Below are positions 52,011 to 64,000 of a DNA stretch of 64,000 nucleotides, piece after piece. The position numbers were made by a program, and so were the translations under genes. The notes beneath the pieces are model-generated. The model searched no databases. It saw only the letters and a list, made by a program, of their open reading frames with translations, and had not been told where the DNA came from. The stretch's first letter is position 1. Every line of letters begins with the position of its first letter. The DNA is from Montifringilla adamsi (taxonomy: Eukaryota > Chordata > Aves > Passeriformes > Passeridae). The DNA lies in NCBI GenBank assembly GCA_017590115.1, contig JAGGNK010010892.1, positions 3,586,813 through 3,650,812 of the forward strand, read 5' to 3'.

Positions 52011-53892
52011 CCCTGGGGGTTCCCTTTCTTTAATCTCAACAGCTAACGAAGATCAGACAATGTTCTAATGAAGCTAAATGTTCGAGGCAGCCTTTCCAGA
52101 CAGTATCTTAATCAGGAATAAGTACTAGTCATAAAGAAAGTATTGTATTTACTCTGTCCCTTTATTAATTTAAATATTACTCTTTGGCCTTGTTTTTCAT
52201 GTGAGTTTGCCCCACCAGAAGCAAACAGTTTTCAGATGAGATTCCCTGCAGGATAATGACCTAAAAGCGAAACTTCTCCCTTTTTTCCATCCACCAGGGT
52301 TAAAAACAACTTTTCGCCTATTCTTCCTTTCTGTGGAAACTGAAGAAAGGAAGGAAAAAAAAAAAAAAAAGGCAAAAAAGCAGAGGAATAGTCAATAAGC
52401 ACAGAGAAGAAAATAAGCCACAAGCTTCCCAAAGCACACACTTGTGAACAAAGGCCAAGGAACAAGGATTTTAAAAGCTGTGTTTATCTACAGAGGATGG
52501 CTAAAAAGGCCCCACACTTAGAGAACCAGTGCTGAATACAAGGCACTATTGGGAACTGTGTTCAAACACTTTATTCTAATCCTGTTATCTCCTCAACCTA
52601 TTATTTTGGGGATAAACACTAATGTTTTAGATCTATCTTTCCTTTAACCAACCTTCAACGCCATGTCTGGTCTTAACCTTAACTAAACCCTCTCTTTTCC
52701 CCATTCCCTGCTGACAACTCTTCCCTCTGACTGACACTTCACTGGGTTATGCCTCAAGGTCATTTCATCCTTTCCTGTCCCAAGTCACAACCTATAACAG
52801 CCCATGAAAAAGCCAAACTTAAATCCAAAACATAAAACCTGCAAAAAACAAATTAACAAATTCTTTGTGCAGGGTTTGCCATATTTGATTTTCAGTATTA
52901 TTTCCATAGATCAAATATTATGTCTTTAATGCTGTCCTGCAGAACATCAAAAAGCATCACCAGTGGGGTAACATGTCTGGGCACATACTGCTAACAGAAA
53001 TTTAGATATTATACTGTTTAATAAAACTTCTTTAGGCTCATTTAGAGTAGGACCTTCCTTATGTTATGGGTTTTATCTAATAAAAAAACAACAAACCCTT
53101 TCAAGTCCATATAGTCACCTTCCATTCAGTGTGATCAAAATCTGAAACTTATTAATGATTTTGTAAGAGTTGTCCTGATGTCTGAGCTCATGCTGGACCA
53201 TCCTGGCCATGCTTTTGCTCTGATGCAAGAAACAAAACAAGCAAGGGCAACTTTGTAAATGAACTTCTGTTGTTTCATTTGAAGTGGAAGAGAAGCATGG
53301 CCCTTCCAAAATCCTTCTCATTTTCGTCTCTAAATAAGAATCTCGTTGGAGCTTGTGCTTGAATTGAAGGCCAGCAGTTACTCAGCCTCCCCAGAACAAA
53401 AAAATTATAAAAATACAGTCTCTATGTGAAAAGAGCCTGGGCAGAGTATTCAGTGCAAGGGATATTGACTTCCCTCTCTTAGAAGGTTGCAGCCACTTTC
53501 TGTTGTTACACTGATTTCTAGAAATTTAAATAAGTAAATGCTTCTGCAGCACAGGTGATAGTCTCTACTCTTACTTGTACAATCAATTTTGTTACCTTTA
53601 TTTGTGGCCTTAATAAACACAGCACAACACCAAACAGTGCAGTACAACTGGGCTGCTCCAATCACCTCCTGGTTGCATACAAATGTGTAGGAGGTTGGTA
53701 CTTCCCTCTTGCTCAGAAAAAGCAAAGACAACTAATAAAACAACCAAAAAATTCACATTAAAAAAAGCAGCATCACTCATCCCTCAACTATTTTAAAACC
53801 CCTCAATTTTCCCTGATGTCATTCATTAGGTACTCTTAGGAAAATCAAGGCAGCAGAGCTGTTTTCTCAGTTCAGCACATTTTTTAAAATCT
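52011..53892. other. Intronic sequence, nothing recognised
   Basis: An A-tract lies at about 52355-52371. No exon or transposon is recognised. Confidence 0.45.
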
Positions 53893-54348
53893 TCACCATG
53901 AAAGTTTTGTGTAATTATCCTCAAAATGGTGTTTTGAAGGAGTTCCACGACACATGGAAATTGGAATAATGAGTTGCATTTTCTTGTCTATCACTTCAGT
54001 TGGCATTTGGTGCAATTGTACATCTTTAGCTATCAAGTCTCTCCCTCCCTCCTGGTCCACGCTTAGATCAAGATCATTACAATTTCTCCTACCCAGTGCC
54101 CTAAACAAAACATAAATGCCATCACCATCAATCTCAACAAGGCCTGTATGACAGCTAACATTAACAGAATGACCTTCTTCAGTTAGATTTTCATTAGTAA
54201 AATAGGATGGAAAACAGAAAGTGCCCCAGCTTTGCCAATTTGAACAAATTATCCACGTCATCCTTGTCGGAGTCAGTCGATACCTGAACCGGGCAGGAAA
54301 CTCAGCAATCTGGGACACAGGACAAGACAATATTAAGCACAAAGCCAA
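53893..54348 (-). other. Unidentified open frame, possible exon or gene relic
   Basis: A 151-codon minus-strand frame without ATG at its start. A good acceptor (pyrimidine run then GTGTCCCAG) sits at 54310-54322, so an exon could start at 54309 with IAEFPARFRYRLTP. The rest is protein-like: FPSYFTNENLTEEGHSV, CHTGLVEIDGDGIYVLF, RALGRRNCNDLDL, MQLIIPISMCRG and a final FEDNYTKLSW before TGA. It has several Cys and three N-glycosylation sequons (NLT, NVS, NYT), as in a secreted or extracellular segment. It is not an FN3 domain and not any PTPRT segment I know. I see no clear internal donor. An A-tract lies just upstream on the same strand (T run at about 54350-54369). One frame of this length by chance in 64 kb is possible. 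Confidence 0.3.
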
Positions 54349-54369
54349 CTTTTTTTTTTTTTTTTTTTC

Positions 54370-55898
54370 ATCTTAACTCCTGAATTGAGCCAAACCCAGC
54401 CTTTTTTACAGGTAAGGCAGAGAAGCTTGCAAGTTTGGCTGCTGCAGAGAGTGTGACTGCAAAGTGACAACACATCAACTCCAGAGCAAATCTGAGCACG
54501 TCACATTTCCATCTGCAAATGCACAGCCCCAGGCCAGGCCTGCAGTGACTTCTAGTGATGTCAGAGGATTTGACCATGCTAGGAAAGGAGAAGAAATCCA
54601 GAAGGTGAGCAGCACAACACGTGCCAACTTCCTAAACAGGTCAGGATACCATCCACGTCACTTCAAGCTTTCCACACAGCTGCTGCAAAGCCTTTAAGGT
54701 CTGTGTTCTACCAAAGGAGAGGTGCCAAACCAAGCAAACACCTCCATGTCAGGACCTTGTGTTCAGGCTTACTTATTTTTAACCAAATCTTCTCAAAGGG
54801 GCACTAAATGTTCACTAATTCACAACCTTCATAGTAAAGGATGTGCCACCCAAAACACAGCCAGCCTGCCAGGCTTCCTCTCTTGGTAGAGAAAGGATAT
54901 TGCTAGAATTGTTCCTCCCATAAAGTGGACAAGGAACACTAATATTGTACTGCTTAATCCAATCCTAGGATGTTTTTGGGTGTTCTGGATGCCTTCTTCC
55001 CACTTCTGATTTGCTGTTTGATCAGAAAGAGTAACACGAAACAGAATGTTCTTATAAGGGTTTCACTTCTTAAATCCACATGTTATAAACCACTAATTTG
55101 TGAGGAGGAAAGGAGGGTTTGTAGCAAAAAGGAGAGAAGACTTTTAATCCCTGTTCTTTGTTCACACCCTGGTAAGGACCTTGCAAAAATTACAAAAATG
55201 CAAGAAAATGAAGTTGTGTGGTGGAAAAAACCTGTGAGGCAGAAAAGTGCTTTGCTCATCCCCTTGCCAGGCACAGGGCTTGATTTCCCTTAATGGCTGA
55301 TGATTAATGTATGACAACAGGATGAATAGCCAATATATCTGAAACATGAGCAACATCATCCGTCAGTTTTTCACAGGAAGTCCAATATGGCTTAGAAAGA
55401 AAGATAGACTACTTCTGCCCCTGGATCAGCACTGATCCATTCCAATATGAACTAGACAAGGAGGGTGCTGCAAGTGTTTGAACACAGTCTTTTGTCAGAA
55501 ATGAGGAGGGAAATGAAACACAAAAATGTATTTTTAAAAATTGCTATTAAAATTAAATAAATAAAATTAAATTATTTCTGAATTATTAAATAAATTATAA
55601 TAATTAAAAAATATTATTTCAAAATTTCCTCCTTCACCACAGGGCACTCAAACTGATATCAGTGTCAATTTGTTAATATCCTCTGCAGATCCACTATCCA
55701 AGAACAACACAAATTCTGTTCGACACTTAGAGATGAAAATGCTATCACAGCCTGGTCTTAAGAACAATTTTCTTACTGCAGGACTGGTCAGAAAAAAAAA
55801 AGTTCTTTACCTATTCCAACAAAAAGCAGCCTCACACTGTGGCAAGAGTTTGTCAGAAAAACCACAAGCATAAAACCAACAGTTCTTAAACACCTGCC
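54370..55898. other. Intronic sequence, nothing recognised
   Basis: A very AT-rich run lies at about 55533-55625 (attaaa/aataaa type). No exon or transposon is recognised. Confidence 0.4.
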
Positions 55899-56351
55899 TG
55901 TGGAACAAAACAAAATATTTCAGGATGTATCCAAATTCCCAGTGTCAGCTGAGAGCTGTGCTGAAGCACCTGCAGCAGGGCTGTGTGGCTGAGCACTGTG
56001 GCAGCAGCTCCCTGGCCACAGAGAGCAGGCACAGATACAGACCTTCCCAGGCATTTTCCCTGGGGCAGGCTGCGAGAAGCTGTGAGAAAGCTCAGAGAAA
56101 GAATTAAAACCATGGCATTCACATTCTCTGGAAAAATCCCTTTGCCCGGGATTTGGGGGACCCTGCAAAAACGATAAAAACAATTCTTATCTCCACTTGC
56201 TGCACCTGTTGCCAGGCAAATGTGGAATGTGTAATGGAGATTTGTTTACCAAAGGGTGGTGGTGTTTTGGTTGGTTGACCAATGAGGTCAAAGCTGTATC
56301 GGACAGGCTAGAAGGGGTTACAGGTTTCTTAAGACTATAGTAATAATATAG

Positions 56352-57120
56352 TGTTGGGGAAGATGAAACAGGAAATCCTTATAAATATGATTGCCTGGCA
56401 AAAGATTTTGAGAATATGGAAACTATAAGCAAGATTGAAATGAAAGCAAGCTTTGAGATACCTTAGTTACTGAACAACTGGAAAACAATGGTATGGCAGA
56501 CTGAAGGTAATCCCCTTTTGATGAAATAATACCCTCTGCTTGCAGAGAGGTCCAAGGGTCAGAGCAGACCCTACTAGCAGAAGGGGTCCAAAGAGCAATT
56601 TTTAGGGTTTAAAATGTAACACAGTATGGTAACGTAATCATTCATATAGGCTGTACGTAAATGCTATAGGATTTGTATCTTGTATTAGATTGGTTAGTGA
56701 GAATTAGAATATTCAACACAGAAAAATATTTATGGTATTGTAACAGGAACTTCTCTCTCTTTTACTCTTTTTTCCTCTCTTTTATTCTTTTGCTCTCTCT
56801 CATCCTCTTTACCATGCTCTTGCCTTCTTGATTTATGGTATTGTAACAGGAACTTGTCTCTCTTTTACTCTTTTGTCCTCTCTCTTTTATTCTTTTGCTC
56901 TCTCTCATCCTCTTTACCATGCTCTTGCCTTCTTTCTCTTTACCAGTCTCTACCTCTCTCTCTCTCTTTGGGGCCTGCTCTGAGCTGAGGCTGGCAGCTC
57001 CCAGCAGGGCCCCTGCATACACACCCTTTGCAATAATCTGCAAGTTCCAAGACCTGGCTCCAGAGATCTCTCGTCTCCATCCATCCCGACCGTCCTACCC
57101 CCCATTGCTCCTGCAATACA
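56352..57120 (+). mobile_element. Complete solo LTR nested in another LTR
   Basis: A 769-bp element with TG...CA ends (tgttggggaagatgaaacag to ctcctgcaataca). It is flanked by atatag (56346-56351) and gtatag (57121-57126), a target-site duplication matching at 5 of 6 bases. A TATAAATA box lies near 56380, and a polyadenylation-like caataatctgcaag near 57030. A 103-bp tandem duplication in the pyrimidine-rich part is listed separately. There is no internal retroviral sequence, so this is a recombined solo LTR. Confidence 0.8.
56728..56935. repeat. 103-bp tandem duplication inside the nested LTR
   Basis: Copies at 56728-56830 and 56831-56935 both start atttatggtattgtaacagg and end ctttaccatgctcttgcctt. 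They are pyrimidine-rich on the plus strand and nearly identical. Confidence 0.97.
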
Positions 57121-57202
57121 GTATAGAGGGATAAAGCAATGTTCAGCCTCCTGCATCATGGAATCAGCGCTAATTACACCCGTGTGGACAGAGCACCCGT
57201 TA

Positions 57203-58782
<1,580 letters not shown>

Positions 58783-58960
58783 CACCGGCACAGGGTGCCC
58801 AGAGCAGCTGTGGCTGCTCCATCCCTGGCAGTGTCCAAGGCCAGCTTGGACATTGGGCTTGGAGCAGCTGGGATACTGGAAGGTGGCCCTGCCCATGGCA
58901 GGGGTGGAACAGCTGAGCTTTAATGTCCCTTCCAACCCAAACCATCCTGTGATCTCTGTC
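58783..58960 (+). mobile_element. CR1 LINE 3'-end fragment
   Basis: Forward copy: ccggcacagggtgcccagag, gtccaaggccagcttggaca, ggccctgcccatggcagggg, ccttccaacccaaaccatcc. Confidence 0.93.
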
Positions 58961-60876
58961 TCTGAAAAAGAAACACATAAATGTTACAACGTAAGAAATG
59001 CAGAGTTCAGTGGGAGTCATTCTAAACCTCTCTCTCCTGAAGGTGATTCCTCAAAGAACTGGAAGAATCCTGGACCCAAGGAAAAGAGGAAGGAAAGACT
59101 TTGAGTACCACATGATGGGAGGAAGATTGGATTTTCCCCTCAGGATAATTCTTGCAGGTTAAGATCTGCTCAGTGAAGAAAAACAAACTGTTGTACAAAA
59201 GGATCAACTGAAATTATGCTTGATTTCATTTCCTTTACCTGTTCACAACAAATCATTCTATCTCCTTGAGACTGACTGCAGGAGTTGTGTGTTTTACCTC
59301 TGGAGAAAAACAATCTGAATTGTAATTGCAGCAGGTATCCAACATGAACAAAAATCAGTGATGCCAGATGTGTTTTCTGTGGAATATCTGTTTCTGCTTT
59401 AATTCTGCACTATTCCACAACTCCTGCCAGAATCTTTTTCTGATATGAAATGCCAGGCTGATTATGTTTTGACTTACAAAGTTATTTCTCCAGGAAAATT
59501 GTTTTCAAGAAACATGTGTGGATACATTTTCATTAAAAATCAAATTAATATAGATCACAAGCAGTTTATTTCTTGGTGCAAGGCAATTAAAAGAGAGATT
59601 TGGTTATTTTTATTCCCAGTGCAAAAACTACATCTTACAAGTCACATCATAGCTGAACACAAGACAAATGAAATATTAAACTCCATTCTCCTGGGCTGCA
59701 GACTTCAATAGCAACATGAGACAGGTTACTTTGGGATTTGATGGCAACTTAGAAGAGATTTATGGGACTGAGCTTAATTAATAGAGTGGTTTATCCTACT
59801 AGGCAGGCATGAAGAGAGTTTAGTAACCACTGTTGCCAAACAGATTTAAATTACCATGTCACCCAGCACACCCATCTTCCCTACTTTTGTCCCAATCCAA
59901 ATCATCCCCACCAAAAAAAAAAAGTGATGGTGGTTTCCCTTCTTTCTCCCATTTATTTTCCCCTTGTTCTACCACTGAAAAAACAGGTGGTGTAAAATGT
60001 AATAGAAGTAGGAATTTAAACTGTTGCTCCTGCTTTCTGAATTTAAGGAACTAAGATAAGCAGTTGTTCCAGTAGTGTTTAGAGAATCAGTCCCACCTCA
60101 CTGAAAATAATTAATTATTTCCTACTAGCACCAACTGGAGCTAAAGCTTTAACTTTTTTAATATCACTCTGTGCCAAATTACTGCAAGCACTCTAAACAA
60201 GTTCCCCATTATTTAGCAAAACTGGCACATAAATGAGAACATTTTTTTCTCTCTGTTACAAAACCCACTTGCCAGTTACAGATGACCAGCCTGATGTTAT
60301 GAGCTCACTATTTTAATTAAAATCTCTGTTTGACCTTGATTAAGCAAACGTGGTGACAGATTGGCCTTGTACACATGTAATTGTGAACAGCCATATTTTA
60401 AGCCCCATTTCATCCCAACACTATTTTATATCACAAGCTTTGCCTGGCCTGGTGCTCCCTTTCAGACACTCTCCCACCTCCTCCAGACAGAGAGGAGGAA
60501 CCAAAGGCTCCCCCAACAACCAGCACATCTGGAACTGGATTGCTGCCCCTGGGATATCCAGCTGAACCCCAGACTTGGGAATGACATGGAAAAATGTGCT
60601 TAAAAAAAAAAAAAATGTAGTTCAGGCTCCAAACAAAAACCAAAGTTTTTGACCATGGGTATATTTTATTGAATCTAAAACCAGGCCCAGTTGTGCAGAC
60701 ACAAAGGGAACTGGGGTGTGCCTTTCTCCTGCCGTTAGAACAGAAAACACAGCTCCTGTCTGCAGCTCAGAAGGCTGAACACTGTTAGAGCTTGAAAATG
60801 ACATGAATTCTAGTAATGCAAAGAGTGTGAGAAAACTAAAACCTAAAAAAATTAACATGAAGGACCAGAATAGAAC
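58961..60876. other. Intronic sequence, nothing recognised
   Basis: AT-rich and unique-looking, especially 59440-59710 and 60090-60340, which resemble conserved non-coding DNA in composition only. A-tracts lie at 59913-59923 and 60602-60614. Confidence 0.4.
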
Positions 60877-60948
60877 AAACAGAATCACAGAGGATCTCAA
60901 GCCCTACAAGGATCAAGTCCAAATCCCTGTTCCTTGCAGGACCACATA
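60877..60948 (-). mobile_element. Short CR1 LINE 3'-end fragment
   Basis: The plus strand reads cagaatcacagaggatctca, then ctacaaggatcaagtccaaa and tgcaggaccaca, the antisense end of the CR1 subfamily with 'tacaaggatcatcgagtcc'. It abuts the next, forward CR1. Confidence 0.75.
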
Positions 60949-60954
60949 AAATTC

Positions 60955-61222
60955 CATCATCCCTAGTGACAGGACAAGGGGTGATTGCTTTAAACTGACA
61001 GAAGACAGGGATAGATTGGATATTAGAAATTCCTCCCTGGGAGGCTGGGCTGGCCCTGGCACAGGGTGCCCAGAGAAGCTGTGGCTGCCCCTGGATCCCT
61101 GGCAGTGCCCAAGGCCAGGCTGGATGGGCCCCTGGGACAGTGGAAGGTGTCCCTGCTCATGGCAGGGAGTAGAATGAGATTAATTTTAAGGGCCCTTCCA
61201 ACCCAAACCATTCTTGGATTCT
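60955..61222 (+). mobile_element. CR1 LINE 3'-end fragment
   Basis: Forward copy with agtgacaggacaaggggtga, ttggatattagaaattcctc, tgcccagagaagctgtggct and ccttccaacccaaaccattc. It starts a few bases after the reverse fragment 60877-60948. Confidence 0.93.
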
Positions 61223-64000
61223 ACAGTGACAAAGAGCATCACCCAGACACTTCCTCAACTCTTACACTCTTAGTACTGTTAACACACTTCTTTCCAGCTA
61301 TTGTGAAAATCAAACCTATTTTACTCTTTGGCAAATATTCCTGAGTGTTTGTACTCTACTGCTGGAATATTTCTCCGCTTGGTTTTCTAAGCAAGGCAAT
61401 TCTAAGTAATTTTTACGTGATGGAAGAATAACTGGCTCCATGAATCCTTAAGATACCACTGGGAAGACTGAAAAACTAGAGAAAAATCCTCAACAACTCT
61501 TACCACTTTCTCCTGTGAAATAATCCATAAAGAAAGACATTACAGAAAATGCAATCTTAAAACAGATGGATACACCTCCTAAATGATGAATTTTATATGA
61601 TTTTTAAAAAATTTCTCCCTTTTTCATAACAAAACCATCTGATAAACTGTACAGATAAGCTGACCATAAACTCTCATTGGCATGGGATAGGCTGTGGCTG
61701 GTTTTAGACAAAAAGAACCCTTAATGTTACAAAAAAGTACCCTTTATGTCACAAAACTCTGGTGTATCACCAAGTGCAGCAATTCCATGTTTTGTTTTCT
61801 CACATGCACAGGACAGAGCACAGGTTCTAAAAATAAGATCAGAAGAGATGCAGAGGTTGTTATTCTTTGAGGGTTGAAAAGGTGAAGATGGGACCTGCTG
61901 CACAAAGACCTTTCCCTGACAAGCAGGATTTGTGTTTTCCAACATGATCCTCATCATGCTGCTACTCATGGGAATTATAAAAGCTTTTCTCACCAAGTCC
62001 TAAATAAGCAGCTGTGGACTGTGCTTGTCAGACTGATCAGGATGGGACTGAAAGGCAAGGAAACCAAATTTTAAGCTTCTCAAAATTCTTTTAAGCAGAA
62101 AACACAGAATAAAAAGTATCTATATAGTTTTCTACACAACAGCCAGACTGTCTGAGCAGCATTCATGGGCACATTTTCTAGTTTTATACAATAACTATGA
62201 ATCCTCAGAGCTCTGAATGTCAATATTTATACTGGCATTGCTTTTTTCCATACTTCCTACCACTGTCATAAATGCAGCAGGTGATTTTCGTTTTCTAGTG
62301 ATGGTCCAAACTTTCCATTTATTACACAAAAGAAAAAAGGCACCTGGATTTTACAATATTTAGCCTGAGAAGATTTCACTGTGCTGACACTGCACTAATA
62401 GATTTTGTCTAAGAGAGACATTCAGATGTGTCTCTCAGAACTGTAACAGGCTGACAGCAGTGGCACGTGTCAAGTGCTAGAGGAGTGTGCCAGCAGCAGC
62501 AATAAATGATTCATTAATTCACCTGGACAGGTAAATTGCAGCAGGGAATGATATGGTCTGCCTGAACTCCAGGAAAAGTGCCCAGAACCAATTCTGAAAT
62601 CAACAATTCTGAATATTTAATTAAAGCAAAAAATCCAGAAAAATGAGAGAAGAGGAAGATTTGGGATTCCTACAGCCTATAGACCAAGGGGCAACGGTTT
62701 CATAGGTTTATAAATTTCAGAGGTGCGAAGTATTTACTCTTTGGTTTTGCACTCAAACCACCCATTACGAACATAGCATTCCCAGCAGGCAAACATCCCC
62801 TTTACACCTCTTCTCCTCTGTGAGCATTCCTGTACTGTGGGATGGAGCTCTGTTCTTTGGATCATGTGACAAACTCCATGTCAGTGCTCTCCACCTAGTG
62901 CTTCTTCCCAGCACAGGGTTTACTAACACAGCAATAAGTAACTTCAGTACTCTGTGATACAAAATACTCATTTGCCACAATAATGTGTTTTTTCCCTTTT
63001 GCTTTTCCCTCAAGAACTGCTGCTTCTGTCTACAGGGCACTCACCACACATTTAATGTATAAAAAGCAAAGCAGAAAGTAAAAATGAGCCAGAAAATGTG
63101 AAAGAATTGAGCAAAGTGGTCAGAGAATCAGCACAACAGCAATGAAAGCAAGAGATGAGCAGAACCCAGGGGTCAGCAATCAATAACACCAAAGAAAGCA
63201 AGAGACACAGTATTTGGCAGGATGCTTGTCTGCTATCATCCCCTCAAAACCCCAAACTCAAACTGCAGACTATTCCCTCAGCATCTCCCAACAGCACAGG
63301 TGCAGTACACAGATATGAAGGGAGAACTTGATCCATCAGCCTGAGGAAAACAGGGAAAACATTCTCTCTGTATTGTCCCCCTCAAGAAGAAGAGGAAATG
63401 CCTCTTGGTGACTTGGACATGTGCTCTAAACTAAGCAACTGGGCTGTCAAGGATTAAAGAGAACACAACAACCTTTACAGGAGGTACTGTAAAGCAGGAG
63501 AAAACTTCTTAACCCTTTCCTGAAAGCACTGCAGTCTCCAGGAAAGGCAGCTGGAACGAATCCTGGTTAAAGAAGGTTCATCTGTATCAGTGTCATCTTA
63601 TCAAACATCTACAGAGTCACCCTGAGTGCACAAAGAGCTGGTGCAGACCCAGTGCCTCCTGCCAACCCTTCCAATGGTGTGAGAGGCTAAAGGAGGGGGG
63701 CACCAGATCCCAAGTGGGAATTACAGCCGCGTGCTAATTCATTAGCATTTCACACTATTTGTGCCTCAGAAGCTTAGCCTGAATCCCACCAGAGCCTCAG
63801 AGGATGCTTTCATTCTCTAATAAAGAAAATAGCATCGGATTAGTTGAACAGTATCTCATTTCCCAGTGTAAATTAAGTGAATTAGGTGGAAGAGTCTGTG
63901 CTCTAATTGTAAAGCTTATTACAAGAACTCACATAGATTAGACCTGAATGCTTCTCTTTGAGTCATCATTTGCACTGTAACAGAGTTAAAAAGGCAGCTA
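61223..64000. other. Intronic sequence, nothing recognised
   Basis: No exon or transposon. TAAT-rich blocks at 62500-62545 and 63720-63950 look unique and non-repetitive. A minus-strand 91-codon frame at 62765-63040 has no domain I recognise. Confidence 0.4.

Noticed and set aside
51389..52033. 214-codon plus-strand open frame
   Set aside because: Most of it is antisense CR1 with a duplicated end. There is no protein-like segment outside the repeat.
54349..54369. T-tract beside the 53.9-54.3 kb frame as a retrocopy tail
   Set aside because: On the minus strand the A-tract lies upstream of the frame, the wrong side for a poly(A) tail of that frame, and no AATAAA precedes it on its other side.
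56762..57043. Lys/Arg/Glu-rich minus-strand frame with repeats
   Set aside because: It is the reverse complement of the pyrimidine-rich tandem duplication inside the nested LTR and not a protein.

Overview
The window is vertebrate nuclear DNA, almost certainly from a bird and probably a songbird. About twenty 3'-end fragments of CR1 LINEs lie in both orientations, there are several solo LTRs of types I associate with passerine genomes, and no Alu- or L1-like sequence is visible. The DNA is AT-rich, with a GC-rich coding block near 57.2-57.5 kb. Nothing prokaryotic is present: no operons, CRISPR arrays, rRNA or tRNA genes.

The only coding exon I can name is 57229-57522 on the minus strand. 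It is a 294-bp, phase-symmetric exon encoding the first fibronectin type III domain of a type R2B receptor protein tyrosine phosphatase, best matched to PTPRT. The rest of the window is its flanking introns: more than 57 kb downstream (positions 1-57228) and 6.5 kb upstream (57523-64000). Such long introns fit PTPRT, one of the largest vertebrate genes. The adjoining Ig-domain and second-FN3 exons are not in the window.

Layout: 1-31 kb is intron with scattered CR1 copies, one forward solo LTR (21.9-22.3 kb), a possible reverse LTR (17.2-17.8 kb) and one old, decayed CR1 (13.9-14.1 kb). Between 31 and 44 kb lie two more LTRs (31.3-31.7 and 43.0-43.3 kb), a 20-bp minisatellite (38.5-38.7 kb), and a minus-strand block with an acceptor, a short ORF, AATAAA and an A34 tract. 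From 44 to 55.9 kb there are CR1 copies, a 122-bp tandem duplication (50.5-50.8 kb) and an unexplained 151-codon minus-strand open frame (53.9-54.35 kb). From 55.9 to 57.2 kb is an LTR carrying a second, complete solo LTR with a near-perfect target-site duplication; the composite ends about 25 bp from the PTPRT splice donor. From 57.5 to 64 kb the intron holds three more CR1 fragments.

I found no new multi-gene system. The items most worth checking are the nested LTR pair beside the exon, three unexplained exon-like or small ORFs (5.5, 33.0 and 54.0 kb), a dispersed 51-bp repeat pair, and several local tandem duplications.
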